Below are positions 26,280 through 36,274 of a stretch of 64,000 bases of DNA, piece after piece; the first letter of the stretch is position 1, and every line of letters starts with the position of its first letter. The DNA comes from Cardinalis cardinalis. Lineage: Eukaryota > Chordata > Aves > Passeriformes > Cardinalidae. Location of the stretch: contig JACDOX010000001.1 in NCBI GenBank assembly GCA_014549065.1, forward strand, positions 6,113,697-6,177,696, in the 5' to 3' direction. Below the pieces are notes generated by a model that worked only from the letters and a program-made list of their open reading frames with translations, did no database searches and was not told the origin of the DNA. A program made the position numbers and the translations under genes.

Positions 26280-27125
26280 GTAATTGTTAACCAATTTTGG
26301 TTTAAGACTTTTCTAAATTTTTTGAGTATGTTCCCCAGCATATATGAGAACACATAATATCTACATTACTTTAGGAAAACAGTTCCATTTTCAAAACCAT
26401 ATATCTCCATAACTTAGATATAGACTACTCAGTGACTACAGTCACCATGGAGGTTTTACCCAAAAATAATTCACCATTTTTCAAAATTTATGGTTGCAGT
26501 TANGAGCCAACAACAGTAACTAAAACTACAACTAAAGTTGAACATAAGTAAATTACACTCACTCTGCCTTTGGAGTATAAAATAATGCAAATTCTTACTA
26601 ATAATAATGTATTGACAGATGACAGATTCTCAGGAGTTGCCTGCTAAACGTACACATATAAAAAAGAATTATGCTGTTCCATTAGGATAAACTTTAAACA
26701 ATACCGGATAGAAGCCCCAAGATTAATTGGGTAACACCAAAGCTGTAAAACTGTAAAGAAATACAAAGTCAGAATCATTGTCTCTGAATCACATATTGGT
26801 TTATCAAGAATTCAGAAAATGGGTGATTTCTAAGCTCAACTCTAGCCATACTTTACAGTTTCACATAAAAGAGCAAATGCATGTCTGAATAGCTTTATAT
26901 GTGCTTTATATACAGTTATGTTAAAACTGTATTTGTGTACATACATATGAAATTATACACATATAAATTCGTGCATACAAAACACACACATAAAATATGC
27001 AATTGCACATAGTGTTCATGCTGTCTCAGACATTCCAATGCAATTACTTTAAGGCAGTGGTACTTCACTGGGGCTATTTAATCCAGAAAAGCGAAAACAC
27101 AGGGGAGCACTTCATCAATATATGT
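26280..27125. other. Unique AT-rich DNA between CR1 copies
   Basis: No gene or repeat family is recognised; short CA-rich runs occur near 26.98 kb. Confidence 0.45.
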
Positions 27126-27129
27126 ACGT

Positions 27130-27445
27130 ACTTGCAGACAGTTAGGGGCAAAGAAGACAGAGCCAGGCCCTTTTCAATNGTGCCCAGTGACAAGACAAGA
27201 GGCAACGTGCGCAAACTGAAACAGAGGGAGTTCTTTCTGAACATCAGGAAACACTGAGCGAAAGGGTCCCCAAGCATGGGCACAGGCTGCCCAGAGAGGC
27301 TGTGGAGCCTCCATCCCTGGAGATACCTGAAAGCCATCTAAGACTTGGTCTTGGGCAGTTGGTTCTGGGTGGCCCTGCCTGAACTGTTGGATCAGATGTC
27401 CTGCAGAGGTCCATTCCATCTTCAGCCACACTATGATTTTGTGAT
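27130..27445 (+). mobile_element. CR1 LINE 3' fragment
   Basis: The copy follows the avian CR1 3' end on the plus strand: 'agtgacaagacaagaggcaa', 'aaactgaaacagagggagtt', 'ctgaacatcaggaaacac', 'gggcacaggctgcccagaga', 'ggctgtggagcctccatccc', 'tgggtggccctgcctgaact' and 'cctgcagaggtccattccat', ending in 'ctatgattttgtga'. A short deletion relative to typical copies lies after 'aggaaacac'. Open frames on both strands here are shadows of the LINE. Confidence 0.93.
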
Positions 27446-27449
27446 ATTT

Positions 27450-28335
27450 TGGCAGTTTCAAGGACAACAGGTGTCTGCAGTACAATTCCTATCAGAAAAA
27501 ATAATAGATCCATCAGAAACATATTTACAGAGTATATCAATATGGAGATTTATAGTTAAAAAGTAGATGTAGACGTCAAATTTTTAAAAGCTTCATAACT
27601 TTGTAGCACTAATTACCTTTTTTGTGGAATTATACAACACGTTTTTAGTTTGAAAAAGAGATCATGTCTAGCATTGTTANAAAACACTGAGGCTACATTC
27701 CTAATTAAGGATGCGATTCACAGAAAAGCAGGGTATTAAACAACTTTAATGGCACATATATGTTTAACTAATGATAGCATTGATTTTTCAGTAGTTTAGC
27801 TTTTNAACATAGGGCAGCTGGCTTACTGTTATATATAGTTTTAGCACATTGTTATATGTATTCATCATGAGCAACAAGCAAAATAATTACTTCTGGGACA
27901 GGAGAACTGAGGCTGTAAATATTGAAGCAGCAACACAAGGCTTTAACAAAAAGCCTGAGGGATATATAACACAAATAAACCTCCGTAAATTCTCATCGTA
28001 AAAGGTGTTCTACTTCTTGTAGTGNACCAAGTGCTGTCACAGAGACTCAAGATAGGAAAAAACCTTCCAGTCCCTATCTGGACAGGAATCACTCAGTTGT
28101 TAAAGGTAAGACACACATTGCTACCCATACAAACCTATTTTTTATCACTCAGTCCTGCAACCACTGGGCTGAGGTTACAGGATCACTGCCANGTTACTGA
28201 GCACTACCTCACCATCCAGGAATACTGATCTGGAATGGTAAGGCATGTGAGGAGAGAACAATGTGATTTCTGACATGGATGACAGACCAAGGGGGTGTCA
28301 ATGCCCTCAGCTGAAGGAACATGACTGCAAGAATG
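27450..28335. other. Unique DNA before the split CR1
   Basis: No gene is seen. The last 100 or so bases may be further 5' CR1 sequence too diverged for me to place. Confidence 0.4.
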
Positions 28336-28339
28336 ATCA

Positions 28340-28446
28340 GCTCCCAGCTGACCCTGAAATTTTGGAATCTCTTGCTCCAGATGGATCCCTACAAATCTAT
28401 GAAGCCTCATGGGATCCATCCAGGAATCCTCAAAGAACTGGTGATG
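28340..28446 (+). mobile_element. CR1 LINE ORF2 relic, left part
   Basis: The translated frame over about 28378-28444 reads YKSMKPHGIHPGILKELV. This resembles the segment just upstream of the reverse transcriptase fingers in bird CR1 ORF2 (typical copies have KSMGPDGIHPRVLRELAD). The coding frame is broken and the element is dead. It is continuous with 29716-30135 once the LTR at 28447-29715 is removed. Confidence 0.72.
28442..28446 (+). repeat. Target-site duplication, left (TGATG)
   Basis: Five bases directly before the LTR start, repeated at 29716-29720. The duplicated bases are part of the CR1 sequence, which identifies CR1 as the pre-insertion target. Confidence 0.8.
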
Positions 28447-29715
28447 TGACATGGTTTGACACTGGCACAATGCCAGTGCCCCCATGAAGATACCCTCCCC
28501 CTGGTGTCTGCTGTGAGATGTGACCAGGAATAGGCAAAGCAGGCTCTTACTTAAAAAAAATAAAGAAAACTTTATTAACTACACTACAAGAGAATAACTA
28601 AACTACAAGAGAAGAAGGAAAAACACACAAGGAAAATGAAAANTGCACAGAAGCATTTTCCTCCTCCCCCCACCAAATTTGCAATACAATACATCCTCCC
28701 AAAAATACCAACTCTTGCTCCTGCACCACCCTTCAGAATACCCAATCCTCAGTCTATCAAGAGGAGAAGGAGTCCTTCTTTGTGCCATGGTGAGCTCTTC
28801 CTTCATGTCCAATGCTCTCACCACTGAACANGGACCAGGGCTGCTTCCAGGGTCGTCTTTTAAGGATGCCTTGTCCCATTCCAAAAAGAGCACAGTCTCA
28901 CCTTTGGGACACCTGTCCCCCCCATATTTTTCACCCCCTGGGGCCGAGGGGTCTCAACACTGAATTCTCTTGGCTCTGAGCCACTGCCCCCCCGGATGCA
29001 ATCTCTGTGTCACAAGGAACATAGCTCTGTCCATGGCTACACAAAAGAGTCCAGCAAAAATGCCACTCCATCTTCTCCACTCCTCCAACATCTCTCTCTC
29101 TCCCTCTGGCACAGACCTTCATCTCACTTACTCAATTCCATCTTCATCTTCTGCTCCATTGCAGGAAAGGTCAATGCTCTGCAGAATTTTCATTGTCCAC
29201 AAAAGGGTTAAAACTCGGGCTCTGCCCGCCCGGAGAGACTCCCACAAGCGGCCGGACACCTTCTCACTGCATCCCCCCCCTTCTTCTTCTCCTTCTCAGC
29301 CGTGCTGCTGGCACATGTTATCAAGTTTCAAGGTAACACAGTCACAAGCACAGGCTGTACTCTCTCTCTCTCTCTCCTGGGGGTGCTGCCCGATGCCTCC
29401 TGGTGCTTCTCCCACCATTCCACGCCAGGGCCTCTTCACCTCCCATCTCCGTCCACAGCCCCGGCCTGCCTCACCTGGCCGCGTGGCTTCCCCCACCTCG
29501 ATCAGCAGCAGCAGCTGGACAGGGCAGAGACCCAAACCCTTTCCCTGCCAGAAACCCAAGAGAGACTCCCAGGNGGAGAGCCCTGCTTTAACCCTNTGTT
29601 CTCAGAGGTGGATCCAATGTCAGAATGGCCGAATCANCTGCCAATATTAAAATCTGAACACCTATTGGCTTGACCACAGGATCCCAGNAATCCTGTTTCC
29701 TGTCAAACCACCACA
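28447..29715 (-). mobile_element. Solo LTR, ERVL-like, inserted in CR1
   Basis: The element is 1,269 bp. It begins TGACATGGTTTGACA and ends with the complement of TGTGGTGGTTTGACA, a 15-bp imperfect terminal inverted repeat with TG...CA ends. It is flanked by a 5-bp duplication. AATAAA on the minus strand (28571-28576), about 125 bases from one end, sets the orientation as minus. No gag, pol or env sequence is visible, so it is best read as a single long LTR left by recombination. The 5-bp duplication and the 'ggtttgacactggcacaatg' terminus fit a passerine class III (ERVL-type) LTR family I recall; the exact family is not named. It is much richer in GC and CpG than its surroundings, and the 226-codon open frame within it (28970-29650) is not a gene. 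Confidence 0.82.
28571..28576 (-). promoter_or_regulatory. LTR polyadenylation signal AATAAA
   Basis: TTTATT on the plus strand reads AATAAA on the minus strand, 125 bases from the 3' LTR end. This is the usual distance for an R-U5 junction signal and the main reason for calling the LTR minus-oriented. Confidence 0.6.
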
Positions 29716-30135
29716 TGATGTCATTGGAAAACTTCTCTTGATGATTTTTGGGCAGTCCTGGGAATCCAGAGATGTCCCAACTATCTGGAAGCTGGTGAAT
29801 CTCCCAGTTTTCAAAAGGGCAAGAAGGAGGTCCTCAGAAACTACAGCCCTTTTCATTTCACTTTAGTTCCTGGTAAAGTTATGAACGAGATTATTCTGGG
29901 AGATACTGAAAAATAGCTTAAAGACAGCGCAGTCATCGGTTGCAGCCAGTACAGCTTCATGAGGGAAAATTCTGCTTTCCAAAGGTGATTTTCTTTTATG
30001 ACAAGGCAACCCACCTGGCTGATCACAGGAAGCCGGTTGATGTAATCTTTTTGGGTTTCAGTAAAACTTCCCTAGTGTCTCTCACAGTATCCTTCTGGAT
30101 AAAATGTCCAGCCCAGAGCTAGATAAGGACATCAC
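29716..30135 (+). mobile_element. CR1 LINE ORF2 relic, right part
   Basis: The first five bases are the right copy of the TGATG duplication. What follows continues the CR1 reverse transcriptase domain, recognisable in pieces despite frameshifts and stops: PNYLEAGESPSFQKGKKE, then NYSPFHFTLVPGKVMNEI, VIGCSQYSFM and a 'gatgtaatctttttgggttt' block. The last corresponds to the region with the first conserved RT aspartate (typically DFSKAFDTV). The relic fades near 30135. Confidence 0.82.
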
Positions 30136-30139
30136 GCAT

Positions 30140-31265
30140 GGGTGAGTAACTTGCTTACAGAGCAGATGCAGCCCTCTGAGAACATCCTCATTGTGGTGGG
30201 TCCTAATATTGCCCCTTTTCTGTTATACAGCTTGTTACATACACCCACTGAAGGTNTGTTCTTCCCCACAAAGCCAAAGTGTGAGTCTCATACCTAGCCA
30301 CAGGTGACAAGTGCCATTATGAGCATCCCAGGCATTCCCAGANGACTAACAGTTCAGACCAAAAACTTACTGAAGAGCTGGGTCTTTCCCATGTAGCGTT
30401 AGGTGGTCAGATGAGGCACCCTTGGGTAGGTCATGACCCATGCATCACTTCTCCAGTTTCTCACTAATATCTCTGGTTGCACCACCTGAAATCCATTTGT
30501 AATGGCTACAAAATTGCTGCACGCTGTAGCAGGTCTTAGGCAATGAGCTGTGAAGGGCAGTTCTCAGCTGCTCCCACAGTTCATTGCAAGAAAAGCAATG
30601 CACAAAACTCCAAGNGTAGAAATAATTAATAGAGACTATTATAATAAATTTGAACTTTTTTTCTTATTCAATTTACAAGGGTTGAATCCAATTACTGTGT
30701 TGTAACAGATAGTTAACCCAGTTTTGTTCTCTAGCCAGAAACCAGAATGCCAGCCTTTTTTTCTAAAAAACCAGCTCTTTATAAATAAATAAATAGAAAT
30801 TAAATATTAATTAGCCACTTGGCAGTAGAACTCGTTCCTACTAAAGACTAGTTAATAATCTTCCTAGGACTATAAAAACTGACTTGTATTACTGGTGAGG
30901 AACAAATTTGTTTAAATTTGTTTTGCTACTCTGGATGCAATTCTGAAGGTGTCAAAAATACCCATCAGGTTATTAAGTTTATCTATATTCCTCAGCCCAC
31001 CATCCCTACCTTTTTTCTTTTTTTCCCCCCAAACTTTGTTTGTCCTTCTGTTTTTTCCCGAATGTATTGTCTGAAAACCCCAAACTCTATTTTTATGCTA
31101 ATCAAGATGCTGTTTATGGCACACAGGAAAACTCTATGTCAAAGTGAGGAAATTGCACTAAGTTATATCACGTTGAAGTTACTTTAACCAAGGAAAACCA
31201 GCTTCAACAGGACCTCAAATTTAAAAGGCAGTGCTTATCCTAAGACCTGTCTGGCTTTGGTTATT
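30140..31265. other. Unassigned DNA, possibly old repeat
   Basis: The part at about 30180-30620 is less AT-rich than the flanks and has the texture of an old interspersed repeat, but I cannot match it. The remainder is AT-rich unique DNA; the 89-codon open frame at 30918-31187 is featureless. Confidence 0.3.
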
Positions 31266-31271
31266 GGTATA

Positions 31272-31277
31272 AAATAT
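31272..31277 (+). repeat. Target-site duplication, left (AAATAT)
   Basis: Six bases immediately before the LTR, repeated exactly at 31670-31675. A 6-bp duplication is typical of class II (ERVK-type) integrases. Confidence 0.85.
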
Positions 31278-31669
31278 TGTGACGGTGGTCACAAGGGTCT
31301 TAGGATGAGGGAATAGACGTAGATCTGACACCATGTTACAGAAGGCTTGATTTATTATTTTATGATATATATTACATTAAAACTACACTAAAAGAATAGA
31401 AGGAAAAGTTTCAACTCAGAAGCCTAGCTAAGGTAAGAATAGAAATAAAAGAATGATAACAAAGGCAGCTGCCTCAGACACTCTGTCCAAGTCAGCTCTG
31501 CTGTGATTGGCCATTAATTACAAACAAGCAGATGAGACCAATCACAGATCCACCTNTTGCATTCCACAGCAGCAGATAATCACTGTTTACATTTTATTCN
31601 TGAAGCCTCTCAGCTTCTCAGGAGGAAAAATCTTAAGGAAAGGATTTTCATAAAAAGATGTCTGCAACA
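31278..31669 (-). mobile_element. Solo LTR, ERVK-like, 392 bp
   Basis: TG...CA ends (TGTGACGG at the left, 'tctgcaaca' at the right) and an exact 6-bp duplication AAATAT on both sides. AATAAA on the minus strand (31351-31356) gives minus orientation. The internal order matches an abundant passerine LTR family I recognise: 'ggcttgatttattatttt', AT-rich 'atattacattaaaactac', 'gtgattggccattaattac', 'gagaccaatcacagatccac', 'cattccacagcagcagataa' and 'ctctcagcttctcaggagg'. No internal retroviral genes are present. It is related to the LTR at 57.2 kb. Confidence 0.92.
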
Positions 31670-31675
31670 AAATAT
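31670..31675 (+). repeat. Target-site duplication, right (AAATAT)
   Basis: Exact second copy of the 6-bp target duplication flanking the 392-bp LTR. Confidence 0.85.
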
Positions 31676-31679
31676 CTAT

Positions 31680-32085
31680 GCCATTTTAACATTACTTCAA
31701 AAATGATTAAGCAAGAAAACTAGGGGTTAAAAAAACAACAGCTAACAATAAAACAAAATGTAANTGTTTGGCCTAATTTGTGCTTTATAGAGAACAATGA
31801 TTTTTTTTTTTAATATGATGTAACAACAAGCTGCATCCCACTTTCTGTATACTGAATATAAATGTTGGGGTTTTTTTTAAAACCATACAAAGCCTTTGAG
31901 TAGAAGCTTAATTAAAACCTTTCAGGAAATATTTCAAGCAGGTAAGAAGAGGATTTTTGTATATGTATCATTAGAAACTGATGCATCTCTATTAGTTCAC
32001 TACAACAGGAATTAATTAACCTGAGTTTATGGCAGTCAGGTATTCAGCATACACNAACCCATTTTGCTGGAGCACTCTTCCACTG
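31680..32085. other. Unique AT-rich DNA
   Basis: Short A and T homopolymers only; no gene or repeat body is recognised. Confidence 0.45.
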
Positions 32086-32090
32086 AAATT

Positions 32091-32266
32091 CATGAAATCA
32101 TAGAAGGTCTTGGCTTGGAAGGGACCTTGAAGATAACCTTGTTCTAACTACTGACCGCCCTGCCAGGGGCTAGGACACCAGCCACTAGGCCAAGTTGAGT
32201 AGAGACCCCATCCAACCTAGCCATGAACACTTCCAGCAGTAGGNCATCCACAGCTTCTCTGGGTGA
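32091..32266 (-). mobile_element. CR1 LINE 3' fragment, short
   Basis: The antisense CR1 3' end is followed in order: 'aaatcatagaaggtcttggc', 'ttggaagggaccttgaagat', 'ctgccaggggctaggacacc', 'actaggccaagttgagtaga' and 'catccaacctagccatgaac', up to about 'cagcttctctgggtgaa'. Only about 175 bases remain. The nearby 71-codon open frame on the minus strand is LINE debris. Confidence 0.88.
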
Positions 32267-32269
32267 ATC

Positions 32270-35200
32270 CATCCCAGAAGACCCCAAAAAGAGATTGAGA
32301 GCAAAGCCTGGGGTTCCAGGAAACAATAAAGTATCTTCCTTACACAGCCCCAGTATCATCTTTGCAGCCAGGCAGTTCTTCTCTTAAGAAATACTTAGGA
32401 AAGTAGAGTTTTTTGGTTGGCAATTAATAATTTTGGAAATAACTACAAGTTCAGACATTACTTAAATACTTTCCAAATAAAATCAAAACAGGAAACAGAA
32501 AATAATTTAATTGAAGATGAGGCCAACAAATTTTATATATTAAAGCAAGACTGAGGTAAAATGTAATAGAAAATATCATGCAGTATGACAAGTTATTTAT
32601 AGCCACTCCGTGAAGAATTTTTATGTGTTTTATAACCATTTTATTTATACCATCTTCATTCTCATCCTCAGAGATTATTTCTTCCTGAAACGTCTCAGTA
32701 AGCAATAAACATATGATAAATGAAAGTTACTGCAGCTGAAACTGTAGAAAAGTTGGTGTTTTAAAGAGCTGTCAGTGATGGTGAATAAGTTCAGACAACT
32801 TGGATTGATTAATGTTTGTGTCAGAAGAGACTATTCCAAGGTTTGCTTTGTCATCCAGCAGAGATCAGAAGTCACTGTATGGTCTTTTAAAATACAGTGG
32901 GATCAGTTGAAGTATGTCTAATGTTGAAATGAAAACTAAAAGAGCCACTAGAGATTAAGCCAAACATTCTGAATGCTGTACTGTCCTTGGCATCAGCAGG
33001 AATTATGCATGTGGAATTGGCAGAATAATTTAAATTACTTGCACAGTTTTCATACTGACTGCAAAAAATTATTAACATAAAATCATTAAAGGAGGTAAAA
33101 TGAAGTTGTAGTACCGCTAAAAAGGTAACTTTTAGTTCAATTAACTTCAGCAGAACATGATGTTTTCTGAAATACTTTAAACATCACGATTCAAAAGCTA
33201 GAAAATTAAGCAACAGATGTACTAAACTAGAATAGAATGTTACGTAATTGTAACTTACATACATGGCATACAAGAAAACTATACACCATATCTTTGTTAA
33301 CTGACATATATTTTTAGGAATATTATTATAGAAATTCTACAATGTGTTAAGAAATATTTAAATCAGTGCAATGCAACAGTATTTTATAGAAATCTAATTT
33401 ATTAATACATTTTTTGAAGGATGAATCTGTTTCATAAAGCTTTTATTTTCAGTAGATAATTACCCAGATGGCTTTCATCAACAGTACCTCTATCACAATT
33501 AAATGATAATATTTCTGCTTATACCAGGTACCTGGTCTGGCTGCAAATCTTACTAGAGTCAAACATAGTTCACAACTGATAAAAGAAGAGGTATGAAAAG
33601 GGAAAAAAACCCCAAAAAATAAAACACAAAACTTGTCCTGTCCTCTTGATTTTGCCCCATTAAACCCTTTCGACTGCCAAGAAAATTCTCTTTTTCCCCT
33701 CTGATGACATTGCAGTAACAACAAAGTGAACACACCATAAATTAAATTCACCTTAGAGTGTATTCTTTGCACTTGCTTGTATTTGCAAGCACCAGGGGAT
33801 TTTATTGTCAACGAAAGAAAATTTTACATTTCAGGAGACTAAAACAAATCTGCTAAAGCTTGAGAGGAATATTACTTGATGAATCTGCCAATTTCATAGT
33901 TCAGTTATTTGTCCTTTTTCAATTGCAGTAGATGTAATTTGTGTCCATGAAGTTCTGTGCAATTCTATTTCACTCTCCTTCCAATTTCCTTATTCGTCTA
34001 AGTCTCAAAGTACTTTTTTTTGCATATTCCCAATAGAACATGAAAAGTTACACTTGCATCTGAAAATTCAATGTTGTCAAACCAAACTTGATTATCTCAA
34101 TTTTTTCACTGATCTTTCAAAGACANGTATTCTCCTAATACACAATAAATGAAAATGACAAAATTGATTTAGGTTTTCTTAAAAAAACTTTTCTTTCCAA
34201 AACAAAAGTGTCTTACATTGTTTTTATAAGTGTTCTGACTTCTGAAACAATCTTTTCTGAACAGAAATATTGGTTCTGTGGCAGTCAGTTATACAGAGAT
34301 CTAACAGGATTCATTATCCACAGGTCCAGTCTAACTAATATTTTTGTGCATTAACATATAGCTTAAGAGCCATAATATAAACATAAGTATGAAACTTTCA
34401 TATATAAAAAGTATGAATTATCACACAGATTTATTTCCACCTTGAATTTTATTGTCACAGAGAAAAAAGTTCTCTTCTTCAACAACCAATTATGAGCTTC
34501 AGAACAGATGAGTTCAGTTCAGAAACAACCATTGCAGCTCACTTTTATTAGCTGCACTAAAGACTTTTAAGTGTTGAAAGGGATGCTGTCAGCTAAGAAG
34601 GTTAATTGCACTGATAACAACTGTCTTCTGAGGCTTCCTAACATAGATATATTTTCAAGTGCTTCTTGAAGTCTTACAAGGAGATGGTGAGATTGCTAAA
34701 ACTGGACAACCAATATATAACCTCCTTTACTGGATAATTTGATCCCTTATCTTGCTTGGTTTCTGCTTTCTTCAGCCCTCTAAACTATTTCATTTCAACA
34801 TTAGACATATTTATGTATCACAAGCTCTTTAAATCCCACTGAATAACTAAAGGAGGACTTTTTTCAAAGCCTTATAGATGGCCCAAAAGGTGAAGCCTTG
34901 TAAGTAACAGCCCTGCCAAAAGCTGATGCAGTAGCTGTGTAGTTTCACCCTCTCAGAACTAGTAACCATATCCTCTGTGAATTTCTGTTCGTTTCTAATA
35001 CAGGGATGATATATATAAAGTGTGGAAGCTCTTCTGAAACGGTACAAAGCTCGATAAGGCAAACAGGAAACTAAGTACCATTAGGATGAAGTGGATGTGA
35101 GAACAGAAGAAATTCCAATTTTAGTGAAAAGGGTGCGTAGGGAAACGTATCACATGACTTAATGACTTTGCCAAGAAGTTGTACAAATTTTGGACCTGCA

Positions 35201-35285
35201 GCTGGAGTGTAGATTAGTATATTTCTTTAGGAATAATCAAGTTTAAGCTCAAAATACACCCCAGGCATCTGCTGCTTTTATCACA
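32270..35285. other. Unique AT-rich DNA, about 3 kb
   Basis: No gene, RNA or repeat family is recognised. Open frames on the minus strand (32451-32705, 33449-33811) have no domain. Ambiguous bases are almost absent here (one near 34126). Confidence 0.45.
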
Positions 35286-35291
35286 CCTACA

Positions 35292-35409
35292 GGCTGGGCA
35301 GAGAAGGGATTGAGAGCAGCCCTGCAAAGGGTTTAGGCATGGTGGTTGATGGAAAGCTCTACAAGAGCCAGCAGTATGAGCTCACAGCCCAGAAAACCAA
35401 GGAAATTCT
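35292..35409 (+). mobile_element. CR1 LINE fragment, left of LTR insertion
   Basis: This matches the CR1 ORF2 3' region: 'agcagccctgcaaagg', 'gtggttgatggaaagctcta', 'caagagccagcagtatgagc' and 'tcacagcccagaaaaccaa'. The continuation of this CR1 is found at 35677. The last six bases (AATTCT) are the left target duplication. Confidence 0.9.
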
Positions 35410-35676
35410 TGTTATCATCTTATTGCAAAGCTCCCATACCTTCTTGGTGATGTCTCATGGGCATCTCCTTACAGCACTTGCTCCTCACAGGCAACAAACT
35501 CCAAGTCTGTCCTCACCTACCTAACCCACTCTTTTGTAGCGCTCTTCTTCTTATTGGACACAGCTGTTGCCTATTAAGGGCAGATCTGTTCCTAATCTTT
35601 GGTGATTAGTACAGCTGCAATTCCTCAGGTGAGAGATTACCTTGTGCATTATTCTCTTACATTCTGTCCCTCCACA
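35410..35676. mobile_element. LTR-like insertion in CR1, 267 bp
   Basis: A foreign 267-bp segment separates two adjacent parts of one CR1. It starts TGTTATCATC and ends CCCTCCACA, so it has TG...CA ends. It is flanked by AATTCT (35404-35409) and AATCCT (35677-35682), a 6-bp duplication with one mismatch. There is an ATTGG box at about 35559. I recognise the middle ('acagctgttgcctattaagg') as typical of passerine LTR sequence but cannot name the family. Orientation is uncertain because no clear polyadenylation signal is present. Confidence 0.72.
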
Positions 35677-36270
35677 AATCCTGGGCTACATCCAAAGAAG
35701 TGTGGCCAAGCAGGTTGAAGGAGGTGATTCTTTCATTCTACTCTGTTCTTGTGAGACCCCACCTGGAGTGTTGGATTCTGTTCTGGTGTCCCCAGAAGAA
35801 GAAGGACATGGAACTGTTGGAGCAAGTCCAGAGGAAGGTCAAAACATTGATTAGAGGACCAGAGCACTTCTCTTACAAAGGTTAAGAATATTAGGGCTGT
35901 TCAACCTGGAGAAGAAAAAATTGTGTGGATACCTCACAGCAGCTTTCCAGTGTCTGGAAAGGTCCTACAGAGAAGCCAGAGAGGGACTTCTCTTCAGGAA
36001 CTGTAGCAATAGGACGAGGAGTAATGGGTATAATCTGAAAGAAGACAGGTTTAGGGTAGGTATTAGGAAAAAATTCTTTACTGTGAAAGTGATGAGAAAC
36101 TGGAACCAGTAGCCCAGGGACGTTGTGAATGCCCCAACCTGGCAATGTTCAAACCAGGCTGAATAAGGCCTTAAGCAACCTGGTCTAGGGGAATGTGTCC
36201 CTGCCTTTGTCACATGAGGTTGGGACAGAATGATTTTTAAGATTCCTTCCAACCCTTAACATTCTATGAT
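35677..36270 (+). mobile_element. CR1 LINE 3' end, right of insertion
   Basis: A long, well-preserved CR1 3' end. In order: 'ctgggctacatccaaagaag', 'gtgagaccccacctggagtg', 'gaaggacatggaactgttgg', 'caacctggagaagaaaaaat', 'cagcagctttccagtgtctg', 'attaggaaaaaattctttac', 'gcaacctggtctaggggaat' and 'gattccttccaacccttaac', closing with 'attctatgat'. The coding part belongs to the C-terminal end of ORF2. The short open frames here are remnants of it. Confidence 0.96.
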
Positions 36271-36274
36271 CTAG

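Noticed and set aside
28970..29650. 226-codon plus-strand open frame, the longest in the window
   Set aside because: It lies wholly inside the ERVL-like LTR, antisense to its transcription direction, contains unresolved codons and is serine/proline-rich with no domain. Its length is explained by the GC-rich LTR having few stop codons.
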